A DNA stretch of 64,000 nucleotides from Corynebacterium canis. GTDB taxonomy: Bacteria > Actinomycetota > Actinomycetes > Mycobacteriales > Mycobacteriaceae. The notes beneath the pieces are model-generated. The model saw only the letters and a list, made by a program, of their open reading frames with translations. It was not told the origin of the DNA and made no database searches. Positions 9,714 through 18,320 of the stretch are shown one piece after another. Every line of letters begins with the position of its first letter. Within the stretch, counting starts at the first letter, position 1. The stretch covers positions 1,819,247 to 1,883,246 of the forward strand of contig NZ_CP047080.1 of assembly GCF_030408595.1 (NCBI RefSeq), in the 5' to 3' direction. The translations under genes and the position numbers were made by a program.

Positions 9714-10460
9714 TTAGGTCAGTCGCATGTTGGGCCCGTCGAGGTTGATGATTTCGGCGCCGCCGATGAGGCGGTTGAGTAGTGATTCTGCGACGACTTT
9801 ATCGGGGATGGATTCGTACCATTGTTCTGGTACGAATTGTGATGTGATCATGGTGGATCCGCGGTGTTCTCGTGTTGCCAGGATGTTAAAGAGGGCGTGA
9901 GCGGTGTCGCCGTGGATTGGGGTGGTGAGGAAGTCGTCGAGGACTAGGAGATCTATTTGGGCAAGCCGCGTGGTGAGTTCGAGGCGTTTTGGATCTGTGA
10001 AGTCTAGGACGGCGAGTTGGGCTGCGAGCTCGTTGGTTCGATAGAACAGGGCGGTGTGTTCGCGGCGGCATGCTGCGTTGAGCAGGGCTTCGGCGAGGTA
10101 GGTTTTACCGACCGATGATTTACCAAGGATTACAACGTTGGTGTTGTTGGTGATCCATTGACAGGCGGCGAGGCGTGTTATTGACTCGCGGTTGAGGGTG
10201 CGGTCTGGCCGGTAATGGAGCTCTTCTATGCAAGCATCAGGGTTTGGCGACTGGGATTGCTTGAGTAGTTTGGCGATTTTTCGTTCCTGCCGGGCTGCGA
10301 CCTCTTTGTCCAGCGCGTACGCAACTTTTTGGCTGAATGTCCAGTGATCGAACGCGGGATCGTTGGCGATGTCGATGGCCGCTTCACCGAATGCTGTTAA
10401 GCGCAGTTTGGTGAATGCGGGTAGCCATGTGTGGTCGAGGTGAATTGTGGGGTCGGTCAT
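9714..10460 (-). CDS. istB: IstB-like ATP-binding protein of inner IS21
   Basis: 248 residues, full length for IS21 IstB. Walker A is VILGKSSVGKTYLAEAL (about 107-123) and Walker B is QIDLLVLDDFL (about 167-177). The N-terminal helical domain begins TIHLDHTWLPAFTKLRL. Its ATG overlaps the istA stop (ATGA), the usual translational coupling of istA-istB. IstB hydrolyses ATP, selects target DNA and activates the IstA transposase. The frame is intact, so it might act in trans, but its partner IstA appears damaged. Confidence 0.92.
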   Translation of the reverse strand: MTDPTIHLDHTWLPAFTKLRLTAFGEAAIDIANDPAFDHWTFSQKVAYALDKEVAARQERKIAKLLKQSQSPNPDACIEELHYRPDRTLNRESITRLAACQWITNNTNVVILGKSSVGKTYLAEALLNAACRREHTALFYRTNELAAQLAVLDFTDPKRLELTTRLAQIDLLVLDDFLTTPIHGDTAHALFNILATREHRGSTMITSQFVPEQWYESIPDKVVAESLLNRLIGGAEIINLDGPNMRLT

Positions 10461-12119
10461 CGCGTTGTTCCTTCTTGCTGTTCGACGCCTGGATTAGTGG
10501 TGAGATTGCCGAGGCGGAATTGATCGGCGCCGCCAAGCATGCCGTTTCTGTTTGCAAGCAGCGGCAACGCTGTTTGGGATCCGCGCTGCGGATCTGACAT
10601 GGCGCTGCGAGTACTGGCCTCTGGGCGTGAGGCGGCCTCTGCACGAATAGCCGCCATCATCGTTTTCACCGCTGTATACGACACGGCTCGTGGCTTGTCT
10701 CCTGCAGTCAGGCGTTGGCAGGCAAGTTCAAGGATGCCTTTATTGTCTCCCTTGCCCAGCGACAAGATTGACCGTGCTGGCTGGTAAGCCTGGGCGATGA
10801 TTGGGCGGGAAGCCAATAATGAATCCATCGCTCGGCGGGTTGCGGGCCCGATACGGGATGCTTGGGAGCGAAAATAGTCGGCTGACCACAAATTACCCGG
10901 CACTTCCAGCCCGGGAGGGCCATGTAATTCAGCTTCCGTGGAATACGCCCCCCGCCGCGTTGCTTTAGCGTGTTGAGCGACAAGGGCCCCATCGTGAAAT
11001 ACATCAACCGCCATACCGCGAATCCGCACGTCGTCGGTGCTGCCGATGAGGGTATACGGCACCGAATAGTGGGCGGTATCAAAAGTGATGTGCCAGTTGG
11101 GCGCCACCTTTGATTTGCGCCATTGGACCGGCTCGTATGGCCTGGCTGGCAGAGCCCCAAGAAATGAAGCCTCGCATTCGGTAAAGATCTGCCGGCGCGA
11201 GACCTGCTGATCCCGAAACGGCACATGATCATTGATCGCGTCGACCTGGGCAGCAATCGCCGCATTCAAATCATCCAGCCAAGCAAACGATCGGTTCTTA
11301 AGTTTTCCGATGACCCGACTGCTGACAACTTTTACGCCTGCTTCGACGTTTCCCTTATATGTCGGCGACGCCGCGGGCGTGGCATAGGCAGCCGTGCCGT
11401 AATGCGCCAAAAACTCCTCATACGCATCATTGATCCTTCGCGGTCCGCGCCCGCTACGATGGACCGAATTCGTCGCGGTCGCAGCATTATCCGGCACAAT
11501 CACCTCGGCAACACCGCCAAAATACTCAAACGCCAAGCGATGAGCCTCATGCCAGTTATGCTGACGCTCATCCAGCCTGCCCGTCGCAAAAATCATCCCT
11601 GAATACGGCAGCGTCGCAACAAAAATACTGACCCTCGTACGCTTGCCCGTCACAGGATCCTTCAGATGCATCTTGGTACCCGCCCAATCCACCTGCATCG
11701 TCGCCCCCGGCGAATGCACAATCCTCGCGGTAAAACCCCGAGACGCCACATCAGCTGCCACAATCTGACGAAATCGCTCATACGAATAGTGCCGCAACCC
11801 AATCGGCGCAGGCTGCTCAACATAGCTAGCCCACAACACATTCAACGGTGTTTTCTTCCGACCGGTCCGCGCAGCGATCACCACATCCATATCGATCGGC
11901 ACAAACTTATCCGACACAGCCCGACGCCGATCACCAACAATCCTGGCAAGATCCTCATCCGACAAACCACGAATCTGCTCCACCGAGGTAATCCCCTGGG
12001 AGGCCATAGCCTTCACAGCTTTAGAAATGGTCGCCAGACACGGCACCCGTCTGCGCCGAAATGACACGATACGGCACCTTGTCCAACGCAAGCCGCATCA
12101 CCTTACGGTAGTCAACCAT
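10457..12119 (-). pseudogene. istA: IstA transposase of inner IS21, frameshifted near N-terminus
   Basis: The main frame (10457 to about 12090) encodes an rve/DDE transposase: MQVDWAGTKMHL (first Asp), VIVPDNAATA (second Asp) and YKGNVEAGVK (Glu), then the C-terminal YSVPYTLIG domain. A proper IS21 N-terminus (MVDYRKVMRLALDKVPYRVI) starts at the ATG 12119 in another frame and stops at 12021-12023. The two frames join sensibly around 12040 (SAQTG to LATISKAVKAM), restoring the DNA-binding helix-turn-helix. A single-base indel there is the simplest explanation; an internal start giving a shorter protein is the alternative. Confidence 0.75.
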
Positions 12120-12195
12120 CGTTGACTCCTTTCTAACACCACATGACCCAGTGCCATGCGGTACTAGAAAGACTGACTCAAACCCCCACCACGCG

Positions 12196-12262
12196 CTACA
12201 CGATACTCACTCTAACGCTTCACGAACGTCACCACGCCGCTTCAAAAAACACGTTCCTAACA
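12196..12262 (-). repeat. Right terminal inverted repeat of inner IS21
   Basis: 67 bp ending in CTAACA on the plus strand; imperfect reverse complement of 9610-9676. The second copy of the GGCGA duplication follows at 12263-12267. Confidence 0.88.
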
Positions 12263-12358
12263 GGCGATGTGTTTTTCAAGGTAGCCGATGAATGTTGTGA
12301 GCCGCAGGAGCCGAAACTTGGCTCGGTAGCTGTCATCAAAGATGTCGGATACAGTCAT
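12263..12358 (-). pseudogene. istB: IstB N-terminal fragment of outer IS21
   Basis: About 31 codons from ATG 12358 (MTVSDIFDDSYRAKFRLLRL) up to the inner-element boundary. It starts 5 nt after the istA stop codon, the normal istA-istB spacing. It is the missing start of the istB fragment at 8921-9609 and reads into it in frame once the inner element and one duplication are removed. Confidence 0.88.
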
Positions 12359-12363
12359 GGTTT

Positions 12364-13959
12364 TTACCATCCTTGCTGGTCGTAGTAGTCGGCGCCGCGT
12401 ACCGAAAGGTCATCAGGGCAGGTGTTCTCGGCATCCATGTCGGGGGTTGATGGCGTTGCCGTGGCGGTTTCATTGGCTTTCCGGGCAGCTTTGCGCGCGC
12501 GGCACAAGTCCCTGATGGTGGTGTATGACGGGAACAACCCTTGGGCGATCACAGTGGCGGCGACGTCGTCGATGACATCGGCATTGTTTTGGGCAAGGGT
12601 GATGATGTTGCGGGCATCGAAAAGGCCGGCAACTTCGTCGCTGCAGCGAGCAAACCATAACCGGAGCACTTCTTCGAGGTTGTGGCCAAAACGTCGCCGC
12701 GCCTGGGCATAGAAGTACTCGGCTGTCCACAGGTTCTTGACATCGGCATGCGCTGGCGGACGATGGGCATCATCGATGATGTGACGTCGACGGCGGGAGT
12801 AGACACGCGTATGCGTTGCTACGACGTTATTGTTGTCGATGACCATGACCGAGCCCCTGGTGAGCTTGACCATGACCTTCCTGCCGACCAGCTTGTACGG
12901 CACAGAATAGAAGTGCTTGTCGACTTGAACGCAGATATTGCGTTGGACAGTGCGCTCGAGGTACTCCACGTCGGAATACGGCTCCTTGGGCAAGGCGGTC
13001 ATAACCGGCAGCTCATCTTCAACGAAGATCTCATACCGGGTAGTGCCATCGGCATGGGTGAAATCCTTGTTCAGGGCCTCGACACGCTCAGCAAGTGCCT
13101 CGCGCAGTTCGGCGAGGCTATGAAAGATTTCCTGCTCTAGATATCCCAGAACCCGCCGGTAGGAGATCCCCACGGAATTTTCGACAGCCCCTTTTTGCGT
13201 CGGTGACCACACATCGGTGGGAAAGACCGCCAAACCGTAATGCTTACACACTCGCGCGTACCTATCGGTCACAGCCCTGATGGTCTGGTTCCCATCGCGA
13301 CGTGGCACGGTGGCCGTGCGGGCGTTATCGGAAATCAACAACTTAGGAGTCGCCCCGAAATACTCAAAGGCGGCAATATGCCCGCCGACCCACGCATCCA
13401 TTTTCTCATTCAGCCACGCCGAAATATGGATCAACCCGGAATGCGGCAACGTTGCCACGAACAAATGAACCGGGGACTTTGCCCCGGTCACAGCATCAAC
13501 AAGATACGCATAATCACCTGCCCAATCGACAAAAACCGCATAACCCGGCTTATGCGACAACACGGCCGCTAACGACGATTTCCCAGCAAAACGGGAAAAC
13601 TGCGAGCAAAACGCCGAGTACGAATACTTCGCCAAACCCTCCCGGGCAGGCGGTGCAGCACAATAATTCTCCCACGCAAGACCCACCGTATGGTGCGGAT
13701 ACTTCCGCAAAGCCTGCACAACCGCAGCAAAATCCGGCTGGTCATACTTCTGCGAAACAACCTTACGTCCATCAGGCCGTAACGCATCGATATCATCCTG
13801 CGACAACGACCGAAACGATTCCCTAGTAATCCCCTCAGCAGCAATGATCTTACGAGCAGCAGAAACGTCCCGGTTCGAACACGACACCAACGACGTAATA
13901 TCCGCGACCGTAAACCCGTCCAAGATCAAACCAATGATCTTCCCGAATTTCTCGGACAA
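12364..13959 (-). CDS. istA: IstA transposase of outer IS21
   Basis: 531 residues, full length. An N-terminal helix-turn-helix (GFTVADITSLVSCSNRDVSA, about 15-34) should bind the terminal repeats. The rve/RNase H-fold catalytic core has AVFVDWAGDYA, LLISDNARTA and QKGAVENSVG, giving the D-D-E triad. A C-terminal domain includes YSVPYKLVGRKV, common in IS21 transposases. It carries out the cut and strand-transfer steps together with IstB. The reading frame is open throughout and begins 150 nt inside the right inverted repeat. Its cognate IstB is disrupted. Confidence 0.93.
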   Translation of the reverse strand: MSEKFGKIIGLILDGFTVADITSLVSCSNRDVSAARKIIAAEGITRESFRSLSQDDIDALRPDGRKVVSQKYDQPDFAAVVQALRKYPHHTVGLAWENYCAAPPAREGLAKYSYSAFCSQFSRFAGKSSLAAVLSHKPGYAVFVDWAGDYAYLVDAVTGAKSPVHLFVATLPHSGLIHISAWLNEKMDAWVGGHIAAFEYFGATPKLLISDNARTATVPRRDGNQTIRAVTDRYARVCKHYGLAVFPTDVWSPTQKGAVENSVGISYRRVLGYLEQEIFHSLAELREALAERVEALNKDFTHADGTTRYEIFVEDELPVMTALPKEPYSDVEYLERTVQRNICVQVDKHFYSVPYKLVGRKVMVKLTRGSVMVIDNNNVVATHTRVYSRRRRHIIDDAHRPPAHADVKNLWTAEYFYAQARRRFGHNLEEVLRLWFARCSDEVAGLFDARNIITLAQNNADVIDDVAATVIAQGLFPSYTTIRDLCRARKAARKANETATATPSTPDMDAENTCPDDLSVRGADYYDQQGW

Positions 13960-14040
13960 TGAACTCTCCCCACAATCAAGGAGCCAGTCACGGCGACATC
14001 GAATCTAGCCGCCGCCACTGTCAAGAATCCCGAAAAACAG

Positions 14041-14109
14041 GGTTACCAACAACGAATAATCGCCTTACCAACTACGTCCAAACCCCTTACCAAAAAGCTG
14101 GTTCCTCCA
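14041..14109 (-). repeat. Right terminal inverted repeat of outer IS21
   Basis: 69 bp, beginning GGTTACC and ending GGTTCCTCCA. It is the imperfect reverse complement of 8811-8879. Target duplication CCAGAT follows at 14110-14115. Confidence 0.9.
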
Positions 14110-14712
14110 CCAGATTCGTCCGGAATTTCTTCGTAAGGCCCCCGAATGAAGAATAGAAAGACCAGCCCAGGTCGGCGGTTGCGCACAACCCATCGGTGAC
14201 CTAGGCGGTGGTGTACAACCTATTGTCACTGAGGTGGCTTAGGGGCCGAAATCGGCCATTGGTTTTCCGCGCTCAGGCAGATTCGACACGCCGACCGCCG
14301 CCCAGTGGTGTTTCCGCAGGAACGCAAAACAGCCGTGTTACATCTGCCTCAGGCAGATCCGACAGGGCCTGATGGTTCGAAAAAGTTCAAACTTTACGCG
14401 AGAAATTCGGGACGCGACGGCTGATGCTCGGACCGGCTGAGCCACAACCCTCCCGACCCGAGTCTGTGCAATCGGCACAGCAGGCATCGAGTTAGGCGTA
14501 GAGATTTGCGAACCGCCTAGCGTAACCGCACGCCGCAAACGCCTCCAGCGAGCCAAAAACAAGCTCCCCCGCTTCCCGATCGGCATTACATCGCACAAAA
14601 CCCGGAAGAATCCATCCACCACCGATAAGTTCGAGTCTCGCCGCCCCTCCCAACCTGCGGCGAGACTCGGAAATCCCCCAAACGCCTCCCCCAAAGACGC
14701 CACACCAACCAG
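14110..14712. repeat. Gene-free repeat region right of the IS elements (right half of B2, A3)
   Basis: No gene seen. 14116-14271 continues the B unit interrupted at 8810, and 14272-14368 is the third A unit. 14450-14520 resembles 7880-7950, with shared CCCGAGTCTG and a GGCGT(A/G)GAxATxTGCGAACC block. A perfect 13-bp stem (14632-14644 with 14657-14669, loop 12) lies 44 nt past the stop of the DUF418 gene and may act as its terminator, though no T tract follows. Confidence 0.7.
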
Positions 14713-16236
14713 TTACTGCGACTCTGGTCGCTGCGGCAACGATTGGTCCTCATTGATCGGGCTCGGCACCGGCCCTGCAAGCCCACCTTCCGGCGAGGCT
14801 TCGAGGATTTCCGCCCGCCGGATCTCCCCGCGCACCTCACCAACACCACCAGCGCCACCAGCATCTCCACCAACACCAAGCTCCGCCATCGGATACTGCT
14901 GATACAAGCCGTTCTTACCGTAGGAGAGTCGGCGGTGCGCCGCTTCAAATGGCCCTCGGCGACCTAGCTTTTCCAGCACAAATGCGATCAAGAGTGTGGC
15001 AACCCACACCCCAAATCCGACGATCGTGGCATAGGCGGCACCTTGGGGTCGCAACAAACCCAGCAGGAAGGGCGCACACAACGGAAGCAAGATTACGGAT
15101 TGCAGCACATACCCGGTCATAGATCGCTTGCCTAAAGCCAGGATCATTTGCACGAACACAGGCAACCGCCCCTCCCCCGCACCAACACGATCCCCGCCAA
15201 CACGACCTCCTCCAACACGATCCCCACCAACAAGACCCCCACCAAGACCACCGCGACCAACCCCATCCCCACCGTATTTCCGCTGCAGCGGAATTGACGC
15301 CAACGCGATGATCGCAATAATCCCTGGCCCGGTGAGCACCCCGAGCCCATTGTTCACCAGCGACAAGCCAAATTCCAGCGACCTCGGCAGCACCCCAATC
15401 TGCGATAGTCCCCATGGCAGCCCCACCAATAGCGGCACCGCCGCGGTAACCAGCGCCGCGATGGTCAGCATCTTTTTGTGCTGTTCGGGGTGGTCGAGGA
15501 TCCGGTATCGCGCGGCAACAAACCCGAGGATAATCATCGGCATCAGCATCGGGAATGAGAAGAATAGCGCGCCAAAGCCGACATAAATATCGGTCACCGG
15601 CTGGGCGAAGTATTCCTCCCAGGTTTGCGGCACTCCCACACCGCTGTGCTGCGCGCCTGTCGCGGGGAGCTCGGAAAGTCCGTACCCCATGATCATGATG
15701 CTGATCCCGCTTAGGGTCATCAGCATGATATACATCGCCGCCACCACTCCGGCGAGAACCAGTAGTGATTTTGTGCGAAAGCGGATCAGGTATGCGAGCA
15801 GCATCCCGGCCATCCCATAGAAGAACATGATGTCGCCGTAGAACAGCACAATCATATGCACCAACCCGAACAGTGCCAGGAAGCCGTAGCGTCGTACCAG
15901 CACTTTTCGCGCCGCCAGGAAGGGGTACCCGCGGCGGGCCAGGCTTAGGGTGATCATGCCGATGCCGTAGCCCAGCATGACGGCGAACATGGATACGCCC
16001 CGCACATGCACGAACATTGCACCGAACACAATGGCGATTTTGTCCCAAACGCTATCGTCCACAATGCCGCCCGATAGCGCCCCGGGTGACCCGAGTGGCG
16101 CGGGCAGCCATGCGGTAGCGGCGTTGGCTATCGCTATGCCCAGCAGGGTGAATCCGCGCGCTAGGTCCGGCGCGAGTAGCCGCGTAGTTCCCGCCGCGAC
16201 GGCGGGCGGTTTCTTATCGAAGCGTTCGATTGTCAT
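14713..16236 (-). CDS. DUF418-type polytopic membrane protein
   Basis: 507 residues from ATG 16236 (MTIERFDKK). About ten hydrophobic segments. The N-terminal part LLAPDLARGFTLLGIAIANA and the C-terminal GKRSMTGYVLQSVILLPL resemble DUF418 / YeiB-type proteins, which are related to acyltransferase-3 membrane enzymes. Between the last two membrane blocks is a Gly-rich insert (about 325-350) made of GGDRV-type pentapeptides from a 15-bp tandem DNA repeat. A further low-complexity Gly/Glu tail ends the protein. Substrate unknown; transport or acyl modification of a surface component is possible. It is convergent with the IS island. Confidence 0.75.
   Translation of the reverse strand: MTIERFDKKPPAVAAGTTRLLAPDLARGFTLLGIAIANAATAWLPAPLGSPGALSGGIVDDSVWDKIAIVFGAMFVHVRGVSMFAVMLGYGIGMITLSLARRGYPFLAARKVLVRRYGFLALFGLVHMIVLFYGDIMFFYGMAGMLLAYLIRFRTKSLLVLAGVVAAMYIMLMTLSGISIMIMGYGLSELPATGAQHSGVGVPQTWEEYFAQPVTDIYVGFGALFFSFPMLMPMIILGFVAARYRILDHPEQHKKMLTIAALVTAAVPLLVGLPWGLSQIGVLPRSLEFGLSLVNNGLGVLTGPGIIAIIALASIPLQRKYGGDGVGRGGLGGGLVGGDRVGGGRVGGDRVGAGEGRLPVFVQMILALGKRSMTGYVLQSVILLPLCAPFLLGLLRPQGAAYATIVGFGVWVATLLIAFVLEKLGRRGPFEAAHRRLSYGKNGLYQQYPMAELGVGGDAGGAGGVGEVRGEIRRAEILEASPEGGLAGPVPSPINEDQSLPQRPESQ
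15182..15256. repeat. 15-bp tandem repeat inside the DUF418 gene
   Basis: Five copies of a CCAACACGATCCCCx unit begin at 15182, 15197, 15212, 15227 and 15242, with increasing divergence. They keep the frame and encode a pentapeptide repeat (GGDRV-like). Copy number could change by slippage without breaking the frame. Confidence 0.8.
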
Positions 16237-16317
16237 ATTCGCTATGGTACCGAAGTTCCACCTCACCGCCCGCGCCGGAATAGGCGGCTACCTGCAATTA
16301 TCCGCACCTACGAGCGG

Positions 16318-18027
16318 CTACCAGTCGCGCAGATATGCGATGCGGTCACGCAATTGTTCGGCGGTGCATAGCGCGGTGGGCGGCCCGCCGCAGACACGCC
16401 GCGCTTCGTTGTGGATTGCCCCGTGCGGCCGTCCGGTGCGCGAAGAGGTGATGGACACCAGGGCGTTGAGTTCCTTGCGGAGTTGCGGGATTTCATTGCT
16501 GGCCACGCGCTCGGCCGCCGCACGATTGCCTGCGGAGTTCCGGACGCTTTCCGCTTCCGCTTTTCGACGCCCCTCCTCCCGGGCCCGCGCTTCCACTTGC
16601 TCGGCCTGCCGCTGACGTAGCAGCTGTCGCATCTGATCGGCGTCCAAAAGCCCGGGCAGCCCGAGGTATTCGGCTTCCTCTTCGGATCCGGCGATGGTGC
16701 CGGTGCCGTAGGTGGAGCCGTCGTAGATCAGGGAGTCCAGCTCGGCCTCGGCACCGAGGGATTCGTAACCTTTTTCGCCATCGGGCTCGGTTTTTTCCTT
16801 GTTGGCTTCCGCCAGCAGGTCGTCGTCCCAGCCTTCTTTGGTGCGATCGGGCTTGCCCAGCACGTGGTCGCGCGAGGTTTCCAAGCGGGCGGCTAGGTCC
16901 AGCAGCACCGGCACCGAGGGTAGGAACACGGATGCGGTTTCACCGGGCATACGAGAACGAACGAAACGGCCGATCGCCTGTGCGAAAAACAGTGGGGTGG
17001 ACGCGGAGGTGGCATACACGCCCACGGCGAGGCGCGGGACGTCGACACCCTCGGAGACCATGCGCACGGCCACCATCCACTCGTCGGTGGAATTGGAAAA
17101 CTCTTCGATTCGCTCGGAGGCGCCCGGCTCGTCGGAAAGGATCACCGCCACCGGCGTCGCCGACAGGCCCTCCAGGATTTTGGCGTAGGCGCGGGCGGTG
17201 GTTTTATCGGTGGCTATCACCAAACCCCCAGCGTCTGGCATGCGTTGCCGGAGTTGCTGCAGCCGCGTGTGGGCCGCCTGCAGGACCGCCGGGATCCACT
17301 CCCCCTTCGGGTCGAGGGCGGTTTTCCACGCCCGCGCGGTCTGTTCGGCATTGAGCGGTTCGCCCAAACGTGCGGCGTATTCTTCACCGGCGCTGGTGCG
17401 CCAGCGAGCCTCACCCGAATAGGCGAGGAACACCACTGGACGCACCACCCCGTCCTTTAACGCATCCGCGTATCCGTACGTGTGGTCGGCTTTGGATTTC
17501 AGGTATCCTTCCCCGTCATCCTCGTATCGTACGAACGGAATTGCGGAGTCGTCGGAGCGGAATGGGGTGCCGGTGAGGGCGAGGCGTCGTACTGCACCGT
17601 TGTACGCTTCCCGGATGCCGTCGCCCCAGCTTTTCGCGTCGCCGCCGTGGTGAATCTCATCCAAGATCACAAGCGAACGTTTATTCGTTGCGATGGCGTG
17701 GTGTTTGTACGGGTGCATGGACACCTGCGCATAGGTGACCACCACGCCGTCGTATTCGGGGTTGACCACGCCGGAATTGCTAAACGCCGGGTCCAGCGCC
17801 AACCCCACGCGCGCGGCGGCCTGCGACCACTGTACCTTCAGGTGCTCGGTGGGCACCACCACGATGATGCGGTCGACGGTGCGGTTGGTTTTCAATTCTG
17901 TTGCCACCCGCAGCGCGAAGGTCGTTTTGCCTGCGCCGGGGGTTGCCACCGCGAGGAAGTCCTGCGGTTTGGCCATCAAGTATTTGGTGAGCGCTGAGCG
18001 CTGCCACGCCCGTAGGTTTCCGCTCAC
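16318..18027 (-). CDS. Superfamily 2 DEAD/DEAH-box helicase
   Basis: 569 residues from GTG 18027 (VSGNLRAWQRSAL), which overlaps the DUF3039 stop as GTGA. An ATG at 18069 is an alternative but would overlap DUF3039 by 46 nt. Walker A is TPGAGKTT (about 28-35), motif II is DEIH (about 120), motif III is LTGTPFRSDD, and motif VI is QAIGRFVRSRM. The layout resembles the type III restriction/XPB-like branch of SF2. The last about 130 residues are charged, coiled-coil-prone and end in a small conserved domain. It probably unwinds or translocates on nucleic acid; no partner nuclease or methylase of a restriction system is adjacent. Confidence 0.85.
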   Translation of the reverse strand: MSGNLRAWQRSALTKYLMAKPQDFLAVATPGAGKTTFALRVATELKTNRTVDRIIVVVPTEHLKVQWSQAAARVGLALDPAFSNSGVVNPEYDGVVVTYAQVSMHPYKHHAIATNKRSLVILDEIHHGGDAKSWGDGIREAYNGAVRRLALTGTPFRSDDSAIPFVRYEDDGEGYLKSKADHTYGYADALKDGVVRPVVFLAYSGEARWRTSAGEEYAARLGEPLNAEQTARAWKTALDPKGEWIPAVLQAAHTRLQQLRQRMPDAGGLVIATDKTTARAYAKILEGLSATPVAVILSDEPGASERIEEFSNSTDEWMVAVRMVSEGVDVPRLAVGVYATSASTPLFFAQAIGRFVRSRMPGETASVFLPSVPVLLDLAARLETSRDHVLGKPDRTKEGWDDDLLAEANKEKTEPDGEKGYESLGAEAELDSLIYDGSTYGTGTIAGSEEEAEYLGLPGLLDADQMRQLLRQRQAEQVEARAREEGRRKAEAESVRNSAGNRAAAERVASNEIPQLRKELNALVSITSSRTGRPHGAIHNEARRVCGGPPTALCTAEQLRDRIAYLRDW

Positions 18028-18284
18028 TTCTTGCGCAAACCTCGGTAAATCCGTTCGCAGTCGGGGCATACTGGGGAGCCTGGCTTGGCTTGCTTGGTCA
18101 CGGGGAAGGTTTCCCCGCACAGCGCCACCACGATATTGCCGGACACGGCGGACTCTACGATCTGGTTTTTCTTCACGTAGTGGAAGAACTTCGGAGTGTC
18201 GTTCCCGGTTGAGGTTTTCTCCCTCACATCGGGGCGTTCAATGGTCTGAGTTCTCGTAGTCACGGCTCCCATCATGCCCCACAC
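18024..18284 (-). CDS. DUF3039 protein
   Basis: 86 residues from the first ATG, but the start is uncertain: ATGs at 18275 and 18272 and a GTG at 18263 are in frame, and the family usually begins near TQTIERPDVRE. Conserved blocks are DTPKFFHYVKKNQIVESAV, VVALCGE and GSPVCPDCERIY. The lone Cys plus the CPDC pair suggest metal binding. This DUF3039 family is confined to actinobacteria and travels with the SF2 helicase that follows with a 4-nt overlap, so the two are probably cotranslated. Role unknown. Confidence 0.85.
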   Translation of the reverse strand: MWGMMGAVTTRTQTIERPDVREKTSTGNDTPKFFHYVKKNQIVESAVSGNIVVALCGETFPVTKQAKPGSPVCPDCERIYRGLRKK

Positions 18285-18320
18285 TTACAGTTCAAGCACA
18301 CAGGGTCTACCCTGATGTGT

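Larger units (their letters stand above)
9610..12262 (-). mobile_element. IS21-family element (inner), nested in istB of the outer element
   Basis: 2653 bp between 67-bp inverted repeats (9610-9676 and 12196-12262), both starting TGTT and sharing GTTTTTTGAAG and ATCGTGTAG. It is flanked by the duplication GGCGA (9605-9609 and 12263-12267); identity extends to 8 bp (GGCGATGT), so the exact boundary is ambiguous by 3 nt. It carries its own istA (frameshifted near its start) and an intact istB, both on the minus strand like the host element. Its proteins differ clearly from those of the outer element, so this is not a tandem duplication. Confidence 0.93.
8811..14109 (-). mobile_element. IS21-family element (outer), interrupted by a second IS21
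   Basis: Bounded by 69-bp imperfect inverted repeats (8811-8879 and 14041-14109), both beginning TGGA and sharing TTTTTGGTAAGGGGTTTGG. It is flanked by a 6-bp target duplication CCAGAT (8805-8810 and 14110-14115). Its own genes are istA (12364-13959) and istB, which is split by the inner element. Subtracting the inner element leaves about 2.64 kb, normal for IS21. The uninterrupted B1 repeat at 8371-8400 shows the empty target site. As it stands istB is broken, so the element is probably immobile unless helped in trans. Confidence 0.93.

Noticed and set aside
8811..14109. Composite transposon carrying cargo genes
   Set aside because: Both genes pairs are transposition genes, and the inverted repeats and duplications show nesting rather than two elements bracketing cargo.
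14620..14665. Possible tRNA gene or 3' end (TTCGAGTC)
   Set aside because: The T-stem would have mismatches and no acceptor or anticodon arms can be formed; noted only as a possible attachment-site relic.
16318..18284. Phage-defence system built on the SF2 helicase and DUF3039
   Set aside because: The pair is a conserved housekeeping neighbour of sigA-sigB in corynebacteria and no nuclease or methylase partner is next to it.
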